Shown here: in pieces, positions 60,586 to 64,000 of the stretch | How positions within the stretch are numbered: the first letter of the stretch is position 1 | Layout of the letters: every line of letters begins with the position of its first letter | DNA from: Dictyophora rubrovolvata | Lineage: Eukaryota; Basidiomycota; Agaricomycetes; Phallales; Phallaceae | Assembly (NCBI GenBank): GCA_029959195.1 | Contig: CP114120.1 | Coordinates: 868,001 to 932,000, forward strand | Direction: 5' to 3' | Length of the DNA stretch: 64,000 nt | Notes under the pieces: model-generated | What the model was told of the DNA's origin: nothing | What the model saw: only the letters and a program-made list of their open reading frames with translations | The model's database searches: none | Made by a program: the position numbers and the translations under genes

Positions 60586-61206
60586 TTGACTGCCATGAAA
60601 CAATCTGAAGCGTTGAATCACCTGAATCGCCTTATTGATTTGACAAAACAAAATGCTTCGCCAATTGAAGTTTTGACAACCACTGTTCAGCCTTCAATTC
60701 AAAAGACAGAAGAATACCCGTGCTCCTGGACCGGTTATAGGCACATGTTACAACGAAATTGGTTAGGTGCTGATCCCCCCCTTCCCCCTTGGCTTGGTAT
60801 CATGATGATTGGATGCGGGATTCTCGACGTTATTGAATTGGAAGCCGAAGGGTCGGAAATCGTAGGAAAATCATCAAATCCAAGACTTGTTACGTACAGA
60901 ACACCTTGGCCATTGTCTATTAGACGAGGTGCGTTTACCAAAGGCAATACCCATCGGGTTCAAAACCTACGATGACTGTGAGAGTAATCCTTTCGCCAGG
61001 GCGCTGCTTATAGCTGGGAACGGTTGAAGAAATGTCGTCCGCTGCCTAACGGGAAGCTGGTTGATGCCTCGGAAGGTCTCCAAAGACGAACAGTATCATT
61101 TTTCATCTGAATCAGTGATGTTGTCTTGATGTTGTCAGGTTTATGGTAAATACGGTACCGGCGGCGGTGCCATTAGTGCTTTCGGTGACAGCTTCACTGC
61201 ACCGTA
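60586..61206 (+). other. Unassigned coding-like region
   Basis: The open frame 60586-60975 begins MTAMKQSEALNHLNRLIDLT and includes KTEEYPCSWTGYRHMLQRNW and PPWLGIMMIGCGILDVIELE. Other frames downstream continue with protein-like pieces (RLPKAIPIGFKTYDDCESNP; LKKCRPLPNGKLVDASEG; YGKYGTGGGAISAFGDSF then a stop near 61206), as if short introns separate them, but I could not assemble one consistent set of junctions. No family is recognised. It may be a real fast-evolving gene or a decaying one. It is divergent from the cupin gene. Confidence 0.3.
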
Positions 61207-61486
61207 ACCCCCTTTACATATTCAGAGGCTGGAGCCCGTCGTGTAGAAACACATGGCTTTCTTTACATAAACGATGTCGGGACGACTCAGCGGGACTGCT
61301 ATAGATTGGTTTGTAGCTGGTAAGGCAGGGATTCCGTCTTGCTGCGGGTTGAATTTTCGTGTTGTTTCGTTGAGCACGTGCATGCACCCAATAAAAGACA
61401 ATGATAACAATCGAAGTCGGAAATCTCGCAATCCGTTGACATGCCCGCGATAAGGACAACTAATGTGAACAATACATAGCTTAGTA

Positions 61487-62862
61487 ATGTGGGAGCCCGG
61501 AGCGCGCGACGACCGTGACATGATCTCGCTAACCCACCGAGAGGTGGTGGAAACTCTAGGAGAGTCATTTTTATTTCTGGGTTTATTGGTAAAAAGACCA
61601 TATAACAAAGTCTTTTTATTTCTTCTCTGTGGTCTCTGCGTTCATATCTTTTACTACATTCCTCCTCGCGTTTCGCTGAAAGATTATTTTCTAACAGTCA
61701 CAGCGTTCGCCCGAGCTTGCGATGGAATAGATTATCTCATTATCAGAGATGCACAAAGTCTGTTTCGATACAAGGACCAGACACGGCCTGCTTCAGAATT
61801 TCCCCTATTGCAGCGAGCAAAATGGGCATTTATTCTTTTTGTTTCACCTCGAGGCGTTGGCTGGAAACACGTACATGCAAATACCATTCCGCCACATACC
61901 CCAATCAAATGTCGCTCGTCTTTCATCGCTCGCACTCTCTTGGATACCATCGTCCATCTTGCCGCATTCGTTGTTGCCTTTCGGCAAATTTCCAGAAATC
62001 CTGCCTGTGCTAAAGGGAGCTCAGGGCTATCAGAGGCTCAGTGGACATGGCGTTTTCACGGTGTCTTCGCATCAATTGTTTTGATGTACGTTGTAATGCA
62101 ACTGCAATATCTGTGTCTCTGCCTTTTTCTTGTCATCTGTCGATTTTTTGCTCCCGAGGACTGCCCACCTCCGTTTGGGTCCGTGTTTGATTCTTATAAT
62201 ATTCGTCGTGTTTGGGGGTCAGTTGAGCGCTCCCAATTGAATTTCTTTGTTTTTGTGCCACTACTTATCTGATACGCAAAAAAAAGGCGGGCATGGCATC
62301 AATTTCTCCGACGGGTAAGCCATCGGGTTTCTCATTGGTTTGTTCTCAATGTCATAGACTCATTGGACACTATCAGCCATATCTCTCGATGGGGATTATG
62401 TTAGGACAGGGCATCCTGCGTTTGAAACTGGGGAGCGCCTCTTTTGGGATATTTCTTGTTACGTTCTCATTCTTTGCAACGGGTTTCATGCATTTTTTCG
62501 GCGAGTATGCCGTGTTGGGACGTCCAGGAGGTGGTGCGATCAAATTCTTCGGCATGCAAGCTGTCGCTGTTGTCGCGGAAGTGACTTTTGAAGAATTAGT
62601 CAGGATTTGGTTCAACTGGGAACCGAGTCTAGAGATCTCTTGGAACGTCTCGGCGTATTCAGACTCGAAAACGACTGGCGCGCGTGTTGAAGTTAAATAT
62701 CGCCATCGTCCCCCTCGTCGCGGAAGTAAAGTACCGTTTTCCTTTCGGTTATTAGGGTATTTATATGTTATCGCCTGGCTTTCTTATTCTATGCCTACCT
62801 ATCTCGACCCACTACTATCTGCGGGAGTAATAGACGAAAGCCGCAAGACGCTGAACCTGTAG
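61487..62862 (+). CDS. Wax-synthase-like membrane O-acyltransferase
   Basis: Multi-pass ER-type membrane protein of the wax synthase domain family (MBOAT relatives), frequent in basidiomycetes and proposed to transfer acyl groups to alcohols or terpenoids. The first exon (ATG 61487) encodes KVFLFLLCGLCVHIFYYIPP, the family motif SPRGVGWKHVHANTIPPHTP, two more helices and PPFGSVFDSYNIRRVWG. A short middle exon gives RAWHQFLRR and splices (GTAAGC...TATCAG) to a loop and ASFGIFLVTFSFFATGFMHF, whose His is the presumed active-site residue. It continues IKFFGMQAVAVVAEVTFEEL and YLYVIAWLSYSMPTYLDPLL, ending KTLNL. Both introns are canonical and lengths match relatives. The gene looks intact. No terpene or polyketide genes flank it within the window. 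Confidence 0.82.
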
Positions 62863-64000
62863 TGTGAATTAATTCCGGATAAAAGGATAATTCTCTCGCA
62901 TTCAAAAAGTTCACATTAGTATGTGGCGTCGATATTCATCCGTTTGTGCTGAAAATTATAATGATATATAGTTAGGAGCATTATCGCATTCTCTCAGATC
63001 ATGTCCCCCTTTCTCTCAACACTTTAATCTTCGAAGTCGGTCTCACAGCTGCGCGGATATTACAAAGATCTGACTTCTTCCGATTTTCCATTCGAGGATA
63101 TTGAGATACGCAGGTCGTTTTGTGTATGTATAGGAAGGAAAGGCACCACTGTTTCCATTGATGTTTTGAAATAATTAGAAAGGGCGAGGATGAGGAAGGA
63201 TGTAGTAAGACGCAGTACGGGAAGGGAGGACGGTTTGACTTTAGGAAGACATCTGACTTTCTTTTTGGCTCATTATAGCGTCAATCGAATCATCATTGTT
63301 GTAATGGTAAATTAGTATCCGATGCATCGGTATGAAGCAGCGCTTCAACGCAACTCGTCAAGAACTGACACGTAGGACTGGATTGAATATGCTACCGGTG
63401 TTGATAGGCTTTGAGGGTCCGAACGCCGGTAATGAAGACCTCTTCTCTATATAATTTAGCTCACGGATTTCCTTATGTTCCACGAAAGATACTTTGCGGA
63501 ATGTTTAGTTCCTTACACTGCAGACTCTATATTAGATATGCATGTACGGATCGGAAGCTTCAAAGTATATACTTCATTTGAATATCCCGACAGTGATGAT
63601 ATTGAATATCAAATAACGACAATGTTTGCAATCTTTAGGAAAGACTTCATGTACATATGTATGTGCTTGCGACTCTGAATTTTTTGCGCAGGGGTGTGGC
63701 TGGTTGGTTATGTCTGGTTACGAACACGTTTACTAAAGTGGCTCCGGTTGCGAAGGCCATCTTTTATTGCCTCGAAATGATATGGTAATTATTGAAACAT
63801 GACAGTGACAGAACAAACCAACGTGTCTTTCGCATGTCCAACCTGACAAGCGCCTAACTTGGAAAAAAAAAAAAAAACACTCGAATTTTTTCCATAAAAA
63901 ATTTCAAGCCCCAAATGGCCGTAACTACGTACATAGACCCAACTAGCAGAAGTCTGGCCACAGGAAAACTATCAACAGTGACTAGTGACAATGCACGATT
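62863..64000. other. Intergenic right edge of window
   Basis: No recognisable gene on either strand; a 14-base A-run lies near 63861. A short frame at 63475-63678 has no family resemblance or splice support. Confidence 0.5.

Overview
The window looks like nuclear DNA of a filamentous basidiomycete, most likely an Agaricomycete. The evidence is many short introns (about 45-80 bases, GT...AG) that split almost every gene, compact gene spacing with both divergent and convergent pairs, and a gene set typical of that group: Zn2Cys6 and TEA-type regulators, a GT90/CAP10 glycosyltransferase, a wax-synthase-like membrane protein, an F-box protein and a DUF300 membrane protein. No CRISPR, rRNA or convincing tRNA was seen. 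Gene models are hand-spliced, so outer coordinates and domains are firmer than every internal junction.

Layout. 0-11.4 kb is gene-poor: the last residues of a truncated gene at the left edge, an unassigned coding-like stretch near 1.3-1.9 kb, a TEA/ATTS-domain regulator on the minus strand (3.3-4.25 kb) and a somewhat divergent ribosomal protein uL14 gene (5.85-6.48 kb), followed by a 4.9 kb stretch with nothing recognisable. 11.4-28 kb is housekeeping-rich: a large Zn2Cys6 factor, translation factor eIF3l, nuclear-pore membrane protein NDC1, a DUF300/TMEM184 membrane protein, and a divergently transcribed Qc-SNARE of the Syn8 type. 28.3-29.1 kb holds two tandem genes for tiny secreted peptides.

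30-46.6 kb contains MCD4 (GPI ethanolamine-phosphate transferase 1), a secreted type-B carboxylesterase, and a tandem duplication of about 2 kb. The duplicated unit carried an F-box gene plus the 5' end of a GT90 gene. The F-box gene survives in the first unit and the GT90 gene in the second; the other two halves are broken. A class-I glutamine amidotransferase follows.

46.6-64 kb contains a Cid1-type nucleotidyltransferase with two tandem modules, the first apparently catalytically dead, a Ser/Gly/Pro-rich protein with a GPI-like tail, a CAT-fold acyltransferase, the Sch9 AGC kinase, a membrane-tailed cupin and a wax-synthase-like acyltransferase. A short repeat with an identical core of about 160 bp occurs at 23.8 kb and, inverted, at 52.7 kb.

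Functionally this is mostly core cell biology (translation, nuclear pore, GPI anchoring, vesicle fusion, TOR-pathway signalling, RNA tailing) with some accessory secreted or cell-surface genes. No single pathway cluster is evident. The most unusual items are the two-module nucleotidyltransferase, the twin secreted-peptide genes, the reciprocal decay of the 2 kb duplication, and a possible frame-preserving intron inside the Zn2Cys6 DNA-binding domain.
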